64,000 nt of DNA. Source: Rhodopirellula sp. SM50. GTDB lineage: Bacteria; Planctomycetota; Planctomycetia; Pirellulales; Pirellulaceae. A program made the translations under genes and the position numbers. The notes beneath the pieces were generated by a model. It did no database searches, was not told where the DNA came from, and worked only from the letters and a program-made list of their open reading frames with translations. The stretch is from the NCBI RefSeq assembly GCF_002289565.1, contig NZ_NTFY01000075.1, forward strand, positions 22,386-86,385, written 5' to 3'. Shown piece by piece: positions 38,301-44,454 of this stretch (positions within the stretch are counted from its first letter, which is position 1; each line of letters starts with the position of its first letter).

Positions 38301-41096
38301 AATCGGGAACGTTCCATCGCTATCGGATTGCGCTGGCGTCCACGTGAATTGGCCGGTCGAACTATTGATCATTGCCCCCGCCGGCGCTCCAGCGTCCAAC
38401 GAATAGGTGATGTTGTTGGCGGGTTGATCTGGGTCAACCGCTGACGCAGTGAACGAAACCGTTTCGCCGAATTCGATGCTCGCGTTTGCGATGGGATCCA
38501 ACACCGGCGGTTTGTTCACCTCTCTCGCCGAGAGCATGATGATTTCTTGGTCACTGAGTTCGGGATTACCGTTGTCGGTGACAATGACCGTGACCATGTA
38601 GTTCATTGGCGCCTCGGTCTCCGTCGGCGTCCAGTTGAAGACTCCGCTGGTCGGATCGATGGATGCGCCGACGGGAGCCCCTGTGATGCTGAATCGCAGA
38701 TCGTTGACTGGCGTATCCGGGTCGGTTGCGCTGGCGGTGAATGTCAACGCGCTGCCCTCGTCGACACTTTTGTCGCCGATCGGATTCAACACCGGAGACT
38801 GGTTCTCTTCGCCGACGACGATGTCGAACGTGACGTCGTCGCTCAGTGTGGGTGTGCCATCGTCGGTTACCGTCACCGTCACGGAATACGTCCCGGGGCC
38901 ATCGGCCTCCGTCGGCGTCCAGGAGAACACTCCAGATTCGGAATCAACTTGGGCGCCCGCCGGCCCATCAGTGAGGGCAAAAACCAGTTGATTGGCGGGA
39001 TCGTCGTCGTCGGATGCGCCGATCGTCAGCGACAATAAATCTTCCTCAGTGACGTTCTGCTCCAGCACCTGGGCGATCACTGGGGCCTGATTCACTTCGG
39101 CGACGGTGACAGTGAAGGATTTTGAGTCCGTTGCTCCATCCAAGTCTTCCACGGCGACAACGAAACTGAAGGATCCGGGGCCCTGTTGTTCAGTCGGAGT
39201 CCATGTGAGTCTGCCTGCCGAGGAGTCGAGGCCGGCATTGGCGGGGCCTGACTGCAGCGAATAGATGAGCTGATCATTTGGCAAATCGACATCGCTGGCA
39301 GCCAGGTCGATTGTCAGCATTGCCAATTCGCTGACCTGTGCATCGGCCACTTCGTTGAGCGTGGGCGCCGAGTTAACGACCGATACGGTGAACGACCTCA
39401 TGGCGGTTCGGCTCGGGACGCCGTTGTCTTCCACCACGACAGTAACGTTGTGATTCTGTCGGCTGTCGGTGGCGCCGGGCGTCCAGGTGAATTCGCCCGT
39501 CTGTGCATCGATCGATGCACCCGCTGGTGCGCCCGCCGCCAATCGAAAGGTAAGTGAATTGGCAGGAAGGTCGGGGTCCGTCGCCGAGGCTGTGAACTGA
39601 ACCGTTTCACCCACACGCACCGAAACATCGTCGATCGATCCAAGTATCGGCGACAAGTTTTCCTCTGTGACCACCACAGTGAAAGATTGCTCGTCGAACA
39701 AGTCACTGTCGGAAACCCGTACCGTAAAGACATGATCGCCCGGACCATCCGCTTCGGTTGGCGTCCAACGGAATGCGCCCGTGACCGGATCCACGGACGC
39801 CTCCGCCGGACCAGCGACGACGGAGTACGACAGTGTGTTGGCGGGGACGTCCAAGTCCGTCGCGGCTAGTGCAATGGCAAGCTCCGATAGTTCAACGATC
39901 TGCAGATTGATGATCGGCGAAAGCGTCGGTCGCTGATTGACTTCGGCGACTGAAACGTCGAACGATTCGACATCGAAGTTTTGGTCGTTGTCGGTGACCC
40001 GTATCGTGACCGAATACGTCCCAGGGCCAGCCGATTCACTGGGCGTCCACATGATCTGCCCAGAGCTTGGATCAATCACCAGGCCAACAGGGCCGGAGTC
40101 GATCGAGTACGTGAGAGAGTCGTTTGGTAAATCTGAATCGGAGGCGACGACTGAATACTGAAACAGTACGTTTTCGTCCGTATGTTGATCTACGATGGAC
40201 TCGAGGACGGGCGATCCGCCTGTCGAGTAGGGATCACCAAAGTCGACATCGATCAACACGTCGTCAAAACCGCGATTGCCAACGGACGGTCCGAGAAAAC
40301 TGCCGGCGAACATCTCCCAGCCGACTTGAAGGGACTGATCGACGTCCGAGGCATTGGCATCTGATGCGTCTAATGCATTTGTCTTCAAACTAAGATGGTT
40401 CTCCGGATGTCCGTTGTCGTCGGTGGGTTGCAGCACGTACAAACCGACGTAGCTTCCGGCGGGAAGCGTCCGCATCCACTCGGTGGGACCGCTACCGAAC
40501 TTTGAATAGACGACTTGCCGATGTGAGGATTGAAACACCGCATCGGGATAGTCGGGATGGCTCGGTACCATGCCGTTGACGTCGCCCGCATCCGAGTCGG
40601 CAACGAAGTAACCCAGCTCGTTGAATTGTTCCCCAATGAATTCAAATCGAGTCGTGATGTCGACCCGTTGGCCATCGCTCCCGGGAAGCTCCGCAAGCAT
40701 CATGCTGGTGAACCCCGCGGGCGCGATGTCACCCTCACCTTCGGCCGACGAGTAGTCGTAGACCGGACCGTCACCGGATCGTGCAAGCCCATTGATAATG
40801 TTCAACGCGTCGATTGGCGAAATCGTCCCGTCGCCGGAGGTGTCGTAGAACGAGGCGAGGCGATTGCTTCGCGCGCCCAGCGCGATCGGGTCATCACGTC
40901 GTGCCAACTCATTGATCACGCGCAGTGCATCACTTGGTGTCGCCTGCCCGTCATTGTTGACATCAAGCGGCCGGGACGGGTTTTGCCAGTCGGATGCAAG
41001 CAGCAGCCGCTGCTCCAATTGTTCCATCCGGTGTTGGCGAATCTTTCGGCGTTGGTTTCGGGCGCGACTGGACGTCTTCGTCTTGAAGCGGGGCAT
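26307..41096 (-). CDS. Giant dockerin/cadherin-like/Rhs-repeat surface protein
   Basis: One uninterrupted 4929-residue frame. The N-terminus is Arg/Lys-rich and carries QLEQRLLLA (26-34), a LEPR-type export motif. Two dockerin-like calcium loops follow (LDVNNDGQATPSDALRVINE and YDTSGDGTISPIDALNIING, about 44-105). Seven He_PIG/cadherin-like domains lie near 280-950, each ending in WTPxExxGPGTYSVTVxVTD. Later come a thrombospondin-C-like segment (about 1755-1890), CARDB-like parts, FG-GAP-like repeats (DLTGDGIAEIIFG, DIDGDGLPEILAG; about 2100-2530), eight more He_PIG domains to about 3360, and Rhs/YD repeats (YDSQGRRRTATDFNGN; about 3640-4700). The Rhs core is RAYDPKSGRFMQRDRIG. The last ~145 residues after SDPTG are unrecognised and Gly-rich, with DMLRHFVAGYSAGWAGG. 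It probably acts at the cell surface in adhesion or contact. Confidence 0.93.
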   Translation of the reverse strand: MPRFKTKTSSRARNQRRKIRQHRMEQLEQRLLLASDWQNPSRPLDVNNDGQATPSDALRVINELARRDDPIALGARSNRLASFYDTSGDGTISPIDALNIINGLARSGDGPVYDYSSAEGEGDIAPAGFTSMMLAELPGSDGQRVDITTRFEFIGEQFNELGYFVADSDAGDVNGMVPSHPDYPDAVFQSSHRQVVYSKFGSGPTEWMRTLPAGSYVGLYVLQPTDDNGHPENHLSLKTNALDASDANASDVDQSLQVGWEMFAGSFLGPSVGNRGFDDVLIDVDFGDPYSTGGSPVLESIVDQHTDENVLFQYSVVASDSDLPNDSLTYSIDSGPVGLVIDPSSGQIMWTPSESAGPGTYSVTIRVTDNDQNFDVESFDVSVAEVNQRPTLSPIINLQIVELSELAIALAATDLDVPANTLSYSVVAGPAEASVDPVTGAFRWTPTEADGPGDHVFTVRVSDSDLFDEQSFTVVVTEENLSPILGSIDDVSVRVGETVQFTASATDPDLPANSLTFRLAAGAPAGASIDAQTGEFTWTPGATDSRQNHNVTVVVEDNGVPSRTAMRSFTVSVVNSAPTLNEVADAQVSELAMLTIDLAASDVDLPNDQLIYSLQSGPANAGLDSSAGRLTWTPTEQQGPGSFSFVVAVEDLDGATDSKSFTVTVAEVNQAPVIAQVLEQNVTEEDLLSLTIGASDDDDPANQLVFALTDGPAGAQVDSESGVFSWTPTEADGPGTYSVTVTVTDDGTPTLSDDVTFDIVVGEENQSPVLNPIGDKSVDEGSALTFTASATDPDTPVNDLRFSITGAPVGASIDPTSGVFNWTPTETEAPMNYMVTVIVTDNGNPELSDQEIIMLSAREVNKPPVLDPIANASIEFGETVSFTASAVDPDQPANNITYSLDAGAPAGAMINSSTGQFTWTPAQSDSDGTFPITVIATDDGVPMMSDTESFTVTVGSCPFSDDLAGWTASESGGNETPGGVTDDGCAAVLTEGDSFLVTLETTFIVPDDATELSFTYSDLNFDTTDLDFINDAFEVALLDQDGNPLVDSYSDDHDAFFNLTENLPIATSRVVTVDDVTGSGNQVTVDLTGVLAGETATLVFRLANNDDDTTTEVTITDYYIPGFSIDSISTDGFVAASTPTASVASVSSQDSDLALMEAASMTSFDASPASTTVTSEPVVIESTFDDDLEGWEVGLAVDDLQQKPNGGVPGGYLRGTDGPRNSYVIAPEKFLGDLTSFNHGMVSFDHIAFTAIHPPEEVTGQGRVTFVGNGNTGSVYASVPSNLSELDTWTNRSLDLSAENWISENTGLPATESEFLAVLSDVTELRVTIDTDYDNVPAEIAGMDNFRIVAPTPQNGILISASAPESVLAGSQIVIDGTAEDALSDNAIVLVTINGTPVDVLDPAGRFFTSVELQPGVNKFEITAEDESGNTASTTVSTTGTQLQPGQIDFRQFADITGSFSGVYGRTSFNEDQHRLLVDLATRNDGIFESDVPLLVGVQNVSDSSVRVVDADGQLPDGTPYFDFSTQVADGTLSPGESTDSPTIAFSNPQRNQFDYELVFLGKLNQAPEITTVPKIDAPFDRQYTYDVDAIDRDGDSLTYSLEIKPDAMVGPDADGVITWSPTAEDVGLHDVSVLVTDGRGGSAVQRFTIQVNEAPPNRPPVFTSYPVTGTSVAEDLQNSQNQFVLNSQTTTVVRFPRGTQGAPNWTFTSDGLEARQNLNAEPSALLLNDTIFANQKVSGSIKVQQDSDNDFIGFVFGYQDLNHFYLFSWKQSTQTDFGDRGMTVKVIESDGPFDYAGLTRTGSFDGITELYRNNIGWADKTGYEFELDFQDGFFTITVMDGPTLLDSFTIADDTYTSGQFGFYNYSQANVRYRGYTAESLATPTYDYGSTAFDADGDELSFRLISNPDGMVVNPKTGQLLWAPTAEQVGNHDVSLEVSDGNGGIAIQDFVVCVHDPNANDSVVETYDLAVRDIDTSGLSYDGQLLTVSGTISATVVNRGADDIFQPYEVTFFEDTDGNEAFSPDADTILGTEWVTEPIAGNSTRIITSELSGEVLFSENVVWAFIDSGDVVTEIDELNNLARKECEFIPEVGLFDPAWEWDWTSTSVEPNSRNVMMTPAVMDLTGDGIAEIIFGTSTVTNGTSVPTGVLRAISGDGGAELFTVTDSAHRIDASVSVAVGDIDGDGLPEILAGAESRTAVIAFEHDGTFKWRSPTIQSFSYGSIALADLDADGSPEIVVGRQVLNSDGTIRWTGEGSRGSAHVANIDASGLPEVVSGSAVYDWEGNLLWEAAGPTGFNAIGDFDDDPFAEIVLVSRKTASSTYDGKVRLFEHDGTLIWESEIPGRGKGGPPTVADFDGDGLPEIGVAGATRYTVFDTDGSQLWSKTIQDTSSNTTGSSVFDFDGDGSAEVVYSDETKLHVFAGADGARLWSTSLSSCTWTEYPVIADVDSDGNAEIVAVANNNCNKGPQRGIYVYGSASDSWVGTREIWNQHGYHVTNINDDGTIPVVEENSWQLNNSYRQNEFLGETSARVAPDLTASYVRFQEDSENLRVTARVGNGGAQFAQSGLPISLYDGDPQAGGTSLSTVFTDGDLQPADFVDVEFIVPSSSLNDLWISVDDDGTGKGIISECSETNNFYHPGLDLSGANEAPIFESSPVVSAAEGQLYSYAPVATDPNGDSLTFDLRVSPEAMTVEQDTGKLTWTPNAADSGRHSVQLVVSDSAGGRTAQLFFIDVAERINQRPSLSDLPPTTTIAGEVYDYAVVGTDPENDLLTYELLQSPDRMRIGADSGRITWIPQHSDVGAHQVLVQVTDQAGATDSLAFELVVAAANNPPLIVSSPVASATVGQTWQYRLRAQDADGDMIGFRLDDAPIDMSIESTELRNSLGVLVETYSTVNWTVPESAFGTDPSVTIVAEDGRGSESHQTFTLDILGASATNTAPQIHSTPRPTAITGREWTYLVDATDANGDALSYSLLQSPAGMNVDSTGLLTWDSPVSTPGSVPVEVLVDDGRGGQTTQAFDLVIVSVQQNSIPAITSVPPTQSVVNQLYAYDPIATDPDGDELIWSLTVAPRGMSIDAMSGSIRWIPDDQQLGTHIVAVTSTDPFLGEFTQRYEIHVGCNNLTPTIVSVPPTLAVTDRTYLYAVRANDLENDPLSWSLASAPDGMSIDPESGVIRWAPTIQQVDSHDIVVAVGDGINTSTQSYTVVVNDADDPTAGGVNRAPVITSSPRFNAEADAVYQYAVTAIDPDGDTMTYSLSGTVPDGMDVDANGLITWTPSAGDAGDHPVIVAVTDEFGATSTQGFSISVTVNRPPEITSNPVETATRGATYRYTVRATDLDGDPLTYAVVDGPEGMTIDQFGRILWQTSVNDVEPQAVSVSVSDDRGQSATQQWDIVVGADVQPPSVGMDVYVGTTSFIGDGQIDVGSTYRVVVSATDNVGVANVTLFVDDQAVAIDGRGSVTLSADQLGTISLRAVATDVNGLLGTSESTITVIDPAVANQPDPNNPTLPPNPGPVSGDRNGPLVGISSPDAGESVTNQVSIIGTVDDAENNLWYYRVMYSRTDRVSLTNIDLKDPDWVVIAQSTEEVIDGELAVFDTAGLANDAYTIALVGFDFNGRGFLDATMVNVEGNVLVGNFQLSLTDLSIPLAGIPIQVTRSYDTLNAPDESDFGYGWQLGTQDPRIFEVAAIAAGGALNGGDGKLIPDRSKVYLTNPDGQRVGFTYREELKTVSVFGAIYRPYFEPDPGVYDTLTIDETKVGRGGLVGALAAGINPSKYTLTTKDGLKYRYDQVEGLQTITDLNGNVVTFSEDGIQHSNGQSIDFIRDHRDRITQVIDPAGNSIDYTYDLAGDLVTATNQIGLETHYTYREDPKHFLDEAYDSLGKRVLKAVYEQNPETRQYDFKGVIDAAGIRVDQRDFDTATNTGIVRDGNGNATTIIYDDRGNVLTEIDPLGNVTVREYNDPRNPDAETRIIDRRGFITEQEFDSRGNLLKIIERGSDGEPIEPPNVTEFTYDSRSRVTSITNALGAVTELEYDRKGNLIQITNALGDSSSFTYDSQGRRRTATDFNGNTTTFDYIDACPCGSPSKATYADGTYQTYAYNQFGQVTRESTFEADGTMVEIRETDYDDVGRVTEERSGIAGDPDHPQTIVRNVYDGHLLDWEIIVNPASPNETPATPVDERLSRITEYEYDENDRLVRQIDALGGVVEFRYDAAGNRTLLQDPVGNITTWVYDELNRVAEERDPFYNENLTIDQAVALLDTPSGADLSVDQGADHVRAFAYDAEGNQIEMIDRNGRRREFEYDDSGRLLTETWFSADTNESVETIQFSYDAVGNMLTASNANSRYRHTYDELNRLTSVDNNPLGDRDVPRVILTYGYDAQGNTILTQDDSGVTYDSEYDARNRLTVRKWYDADVPTGEDPDVDDTRVDFFYNAAGREAEMRRYNGLDTSSLVGRTERTFDAIGQSDSLTHVNALDELIAGYDYDYDFSGLLIHETRTHQDTQYAQTVDYTYDLSGQLTDAIFSGQDNEHFTYDANGNRKRSQLGSEVKTYVTGSANQIESDGEYWYEYDGEGNQVKRSKIDYTHVQQFTYDHRNQLVLVREWRSNQEDPGSTFQVPPDKTLEYSIDSLGRRIESKEIELGSIEVSYRHYNRSDVWSDEAAPTHTKSRYLLSSGSDRIVSVVTLGIPRWYLADRTNTVRQKVDKDHASLYQLHYSSYGIPKKENDSGELESTHLFQGRDASSTTELYDFRSRAYDPKSGRFMQRDRIGFLGQDVNLYRSFANSPVNFSDPTGTSIASFAIEVGKISGALAVGGVLGFGISYELYDEVHSRIQAEAHQAARVHGLSCRQEDMLRHFVAGYSAGWAGGPVLGFGYLNSIWLELNPADVNNTWTGFYFGVTATAFQPVEDGLRVLRFLDPTDANPSSQDGYDGYWHC

Positions 41097-42531
41097 TTAC
41101 TCTGGCCGTAGCATGGGGAGATGTTCCTGAGCTGATATTCTGATTGCCTCCCCCCTCCGGTGCTACACACGAGCGTCACTTTCTTCCTAATCGCGACATT
41201 TCAACTCACCGACTATTTGGCGAAGTGTATTCGTTTGCGCCGCACCATTGCGATTGCAAGCGCGATCTCGACGCCCGCGACCAATCCCTGGCGTGCCACG
41301 TCACACAAGATCGATCATGTACCCGGCGTATCTCGGAACGAAACCAGCTTCGGTAATTCGCAAAATGATGGCAGGACGGCGATTCGAGGTTGTGGATCCG
41401 GTGATTGAGCTGAGCAGTTTGCCCGACACGCTGAAATGGTTATCGAACCTGTTCTGGTGAGGTCCGCGAACATGCATTTGGATGATTCACAGAGTCCATA
41501 CGATGGGCGACGACCGGTAGAGTAATCGCGTGACAGCGATCACCGTGGGTTCGTGTCGGGGGCAGTCTCGCACGGTGGGCACGCCCACACATTCGCGACG
41601 AGACGTTCGCCAGCCCCCAAGTTGATGTCGTAACTCGCTCTCCTTTCGACCGGGCTTGCCAGTTTTTCCGGAGCTGAAACACGTGAACCAAGCGACGCAA
41701 AGTTCGCTCAGGAACTGACACCTAAAGCCCACCGCGCAGCTTTAGGCGATCGAGCCAGTTTGAAATCACCGCCAATCACGCCTCGATGAAAGGTATCCGA
41801 ACCGCCCTTAGCGTTCGCAACGAGACGCGAAGTACGGCGCGGAATTTGGACCGACCGCTCGCGCGAAGCGGATCTGCTACGGCGCGGAGGTGGCGGACAC
41901 CTCTGTCATTTTGCCGATTTTGTTCAGCGCGGAGGTTGGACCAACCGCCGCGCCGAACGAACTTTTCTTGCGCGCGTCGGTGTCTCAGACCTCCGCGCTG
42001 AACCAGATTCCTTTCGAGCGGGAGGTTGGTCCAGCCGCTAGCTCGAAAACACGCGGTCACCGTTTGGGCGACCGGCATTGATTCCGGCGTTAGAACGTAA
42101 AACCGCATCTCGGCTAAAGCAACGCCGACAGCCAGGAAACTCGTATGAATAATTCTCCCGGCAATTCCCATACTCCCAGCCCTCGTCGGTTGAAGTCCGG
42201 GACCACGATTGGCGAGCGGCGACGACCAGATCGTGGTTGTGGTATCGTGACTCAGCCTTCAGATCGTCTTGTTGACGTGTACGTGGCTAGGGAACACTGA
42301 CGATTGCCGGCGATGGGTTTTCAAGTTTTCGCTTGTGGTTGGCAACGTCACGCCGGTGGTCCAACTCAAATCGTTACTGTCGCTCGAGTGAGTCTGCGTG
42401 CCAGAAGATCGTCTTAGTGGAACCCGCCTAAAGTTCCTGTGTAACGCCAGATCAATATCCTGGGTACAGGTAGACTTTCGGCTAAAATGCGATCATAAGT
42501 CGGGAAAACAATCCCGGGGACGCCAGCCCCA
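41097..42531. other. Long gene-poor region upstream of the giant gene
   Basis: This should contain the promoter of the giant minus-strand gene, but no promoter boxes stand out. A short plus frame (41317-41460) reads as YLGTKPASVIRKMMAGRRF and then VVDPVIELSSLPDTL; it looks protein-like but is unrecognised and may be a gene fragment. The palindrome cluster at 41836-42048 lies here. The remainder to 42531 shows nothing definite. Confidence 0.5.
41836..42048. repeat. Cluster of family iii REP-like units
   Basis: Five imperfect hairpin units occur at irregular spacing, near 41836-41866, 41882-41906, 41926-41957, 41973-42003 (inverted) and 42016-42048. The common core is GCGGAGGTTGGACCAACCGC with variants such as GCGGGAGGTTGGTCCAGCCG. 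A solitary unit of the same family is at 16281-16297. Orientation and spacing vary, so this is neither CRISPR nor a simple tandem repeat. Confidence 0.8.
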
Positions 42532-42969
42532 GTGCACGGATTGAGCGGAGTCACAAAGGGCCCAGGTCCAGCTCTGCCAGCCCAAACCCAACATGACGGC
42601 ACCATCATCTACCCCGCGATAGGTCCACGGTCGGAACCACCGTCTACGAGCAACGATCTCAAGGGTGCATCGCCTGCGAAGGAGGGAGCGGAACGTGAGC
42701 GTGCCGTTAAGCATAAGTTCGGTGCATCGGTCGAACTGGTAGACGCGAACACGCTCCATCTTTCCGACCTGTTCGCAACTTCGCGGCGCCGAATGTTTGG
42801 TGAAGAGGCATTGGTCATGCACCGGCAGGGAGTCAAGACAGACGTCGACGCTTCTCAGCGCGAGCGGACGGAAGACGCGTCGACTTCGTCCGATGGGGCG
42901 GCGGCAGGGGGGGAATTGCGGCTCGATTGTCGATCCAGGAACAACAACACAGGACGGATCGATAGATAA
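42532..42969 (+). CDS. Doubtful hypothetical ORF
   Basis: A 145-codon GTG-initiated frame with protein-like composition (VKHKFGASVELVDANTLHLS, RRRMFGEEALVMHRQGVKTD) and no recognisable domain. It has no ribosome site, no signal peptide and no conserved neighbour. Competing frames on the opposite strand overlap it. It may be a remnant or part of an unrecognised repeat; I list it only because the stretch would otherwise be empty. Confidence 0.25.
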   Translation: MHGLSGVTKGPGPALPAQTQHDGTIIYPAIGPRSEPPSTSNDLKGASPAKEGAERERAVKHKFGASVELVDANTLHLSDLFATSRRRMFGEEALVMHRQGVKTDVDASQRERTEDASTSSDGAAAGGELRLDCRSRNNNTGRIDR

Positions 42970-43065
42970 TCAATTTTATGTACGAATCCGACCCGCTCTG
43001 GAAAGAGGCAATGTTGGCGGAACGCAATCGCCAATAGCACCAAGTTTATCAACAGAAACAAAGAT

Positions 43066-43282
43066 CATGTTCAATATCTTGAATCACCGTCAGGCCTTCA
43101 GATGGACCGCCAGGACATGCCTTGTTGTGTTTCTGTGCGTTGCGACATCTCCTTGTCACGCGCAATACGGGCGGGGACAGATTTCGCTTCACTACCTGAC
43201 GGACCTCGACTATTTTTCGGATGGAAAACGCATAGCCCTGTCGGGTGACAAAATTCGCATCGTCGATGTGGCGTCGCTTTAG
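43066..43282 (+). pseudogene. Truncated secreted beta-propeller-like protein
   Basis: From the ATG at 43066 the frame gives 71 residues: a clear signal peptide (TARTCLVVFLCVATSPCHAQ), then LHYLTDLDYFSDGKRIALSG and DKIRIVDVASL before a TAG stop. The part after the signal peptide reads as the first blade of a WD40-like propeller, so the protein appears to stop after one blade. It ends seven bases before the broken ECF sigma gene. A genuinely tiny secreted protein cannot be excluded. Confidence 0.5.
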
Positions 43283-43289
43283 CATCATC

Positions 43290-44011
43290 ATGAATCATCA
43301 CAGTTCCGATTCGCGCCGATCTGCCGGCAAGCGGCAATTCGCCACGACGCAGTGGAGCGTCGTGTTGTCCGCGGGCGAGTGCGTTGGTGAGGAATCGGGA
43401 GACGACGCCGCGGCGGCGGCGCTGGCGCAGCTTTGCGAAGACTACTGGTATCCGCTTTATTTTTACGTACGCCGTCGCGGATACGCCGTCGCGGACGCAC
43501 AGGATCTGACGCACAGGATCTGACGCAGGCGTTCTTTGTGCGGTTGCTGGAGAAAGAGTCGCTCCGCATCGCGGGCCCGCAACGCGGGCGGTTCCGGTCG
43601 TTTCTATTGGCGTCGCTGGACCACTTCTTGGCCAATGAATATGACCGTACGCAGGCGAAAAAGCGAGGCGGCGGCCGACAGCGCATCTCGCTCGATCTTG
43701 CCGCGGGCGAGTCACGGTTGGATCTGACGCCGGTTGATCACCTTACGCCCGAGCGGGCGTTCGAGAAGAATTGGGCGTTAACCCTGTTGGAGGTTGTGGT
43801 TGGCCGTCTGCAGGCGGAATTCGAAGCGGGCGGCAAGGGTCGGCAGTTTGAACTGCTGCGCGACTCCTTGACCGGCGACCGTGAAAGCGACGATTTTTTG
43901 AAGATGTTACTTCCCCAACTTAAAAAAGACGCGGCAAACTTCCCACCGAAGCCTTCTTCGTGGATGTGCGTTTTGTCATTGATACGAAATCGATCTCGGA
44001 AAGAGAATTGA
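43290..44011 (+). pseudogene. ECF sigma factor pseudogene (frameshift and lost region 4)
   Basis: The 5' part (ATG 43290) reads QFATTQWSVVLSAG...LCEDYWYPLYFYVRRRGYAV and ADAQDLT, then hits a TGA at 43521. The same protein continues in the +2 frame from QAFFVRLLEKESLRIAGPQR through FRSFLLASLDHFLANEYDRT and LTPERAFEKNWALTLLEVVV. These are hallmarks of a common Planctomycete ECF sigma group. The frame is broken by a 14-bp tandem duplication (43497-43524); removing one copy restores DAQDLTQAFF exactly. After GDRESDD the sequence no longer resembles region 4, so the DNA-binding helix-turn-helix is missing too. The gene is therefore doubly inactivated. Confidence 0.88.
43497..43524 (+). repeat. 14-bp tandem duplication causing a frameshift
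   Basis: GCACAGGATCTGAC occurs twice in direct succession (43497-43510, 43511-43524) inside the sigma coding sequence. Fourteen bases shift the frame by two, creating the premature TGA. Confidence 0.95.
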
Positions 44012-44118
44012 CGGCAATCTTAGACAGGTCCGTACAAGCCATCCAGGCCGAGGCGGTCGACGCCGGCCTGAAAGCCGTCGTTGCAGATCGCATGTCTCTC
44101 ACGGTTCAACCGCAATGA
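43924..44118 (+). pseudogene. Start-less 3' gene fragment
   Basis: Immediately after an in-frame TAA (43921-43923) 64 codons read as a coherent protein end: KLPTEAFFVDVRFVIDTKSI, SERELTAILDRSVQAIQAEA, then VDAGLKAVVADRMSLTVQPQ and TGA. No ATG is available at its beginning. It overlaps the aberrant 3' end of the sigma pseudogene in another frame, which suggests a deletion joined two unrelated genes here. The family is not recognised. Confidence 0.45.
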
Positions 44119-44121
44119 CTG

Positions 44122-44445
44122 GTGCTAACGCCGTTGAACTGGCTTGTCTTGGCATATGTCGTCTTCTTCAAGTGGCCGATACACGAAGAACTAGAACTGC
44201 TAAGACGACAGGTTGCCGATAAAGCAACACCCGAGGGCATACGACCGGCGCTTCGTGAAGGCCAGTCGCATCCGCTTCATGTTGCCATACGCAAGGAATA
44301 CGCGGACGTCGTGGAGGCGCTGATTTCGCAGGGGGTGGATGTGGACGCAAAGACTACTGACGAGCAGACACCGCTTCAGCTCGCCGTTGCATGCGAGCAT
44401 GATGAAATAGCAGAGTTGCTGCGTCGACATGGGGCGACGGGTTGA
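44122..44445 (+). CDS. Small ankyrin-repeat membrane protein
   Basis: A 107-residue frame from a GTG at 44122. The first ~18 residues are hydrophobic (LNWLVLAYVVFFKW), a possible membrane anchor, followed by two ankyrin-like repeats (HPLHVAIRKEYADVVEALIS and TPLQLAVACEHDEIAELLRR). Two repeats are fewer than usual for a stable ankyrin domain, and no ribosome site is visible, so it may be the intact end of a once larger gene in this decayed area. The domain assignment is good; the start is not. Confidence 0.55.
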   Translation: MLTPLNWLVLAYVVFFKWPIHEELELLRRQVADKATPEGIRPALREGQSHPLHVAIRKEYADVVEALISQGVDVDAKTTDEQTPLQLAVACEHDEIAELLRRHGATG

Positions 44446-44454
44446 TTTCCCTGG

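Noticed and set aside
26307..41096. Assembly of several genes merged into one frame
   Set aside because: The frame is continuous for 4929 codons with domain boundaries in frame throughout and no internal start with a ribosome site that would split it naturally.
41836..42048. CRISPR array
   Set aside because: Units differ in sequence, orientation and spacing, there are no uniform spacers and no cas genes in the window.
42710..42790. tRNA-Leu-like string (GTCGAACTGGTAGACGCG)
   Set aside because: It resembles the D-arm of tRNA-Leu, but no acceptor stem, anticodon arm or TTC loop can be folded around it.
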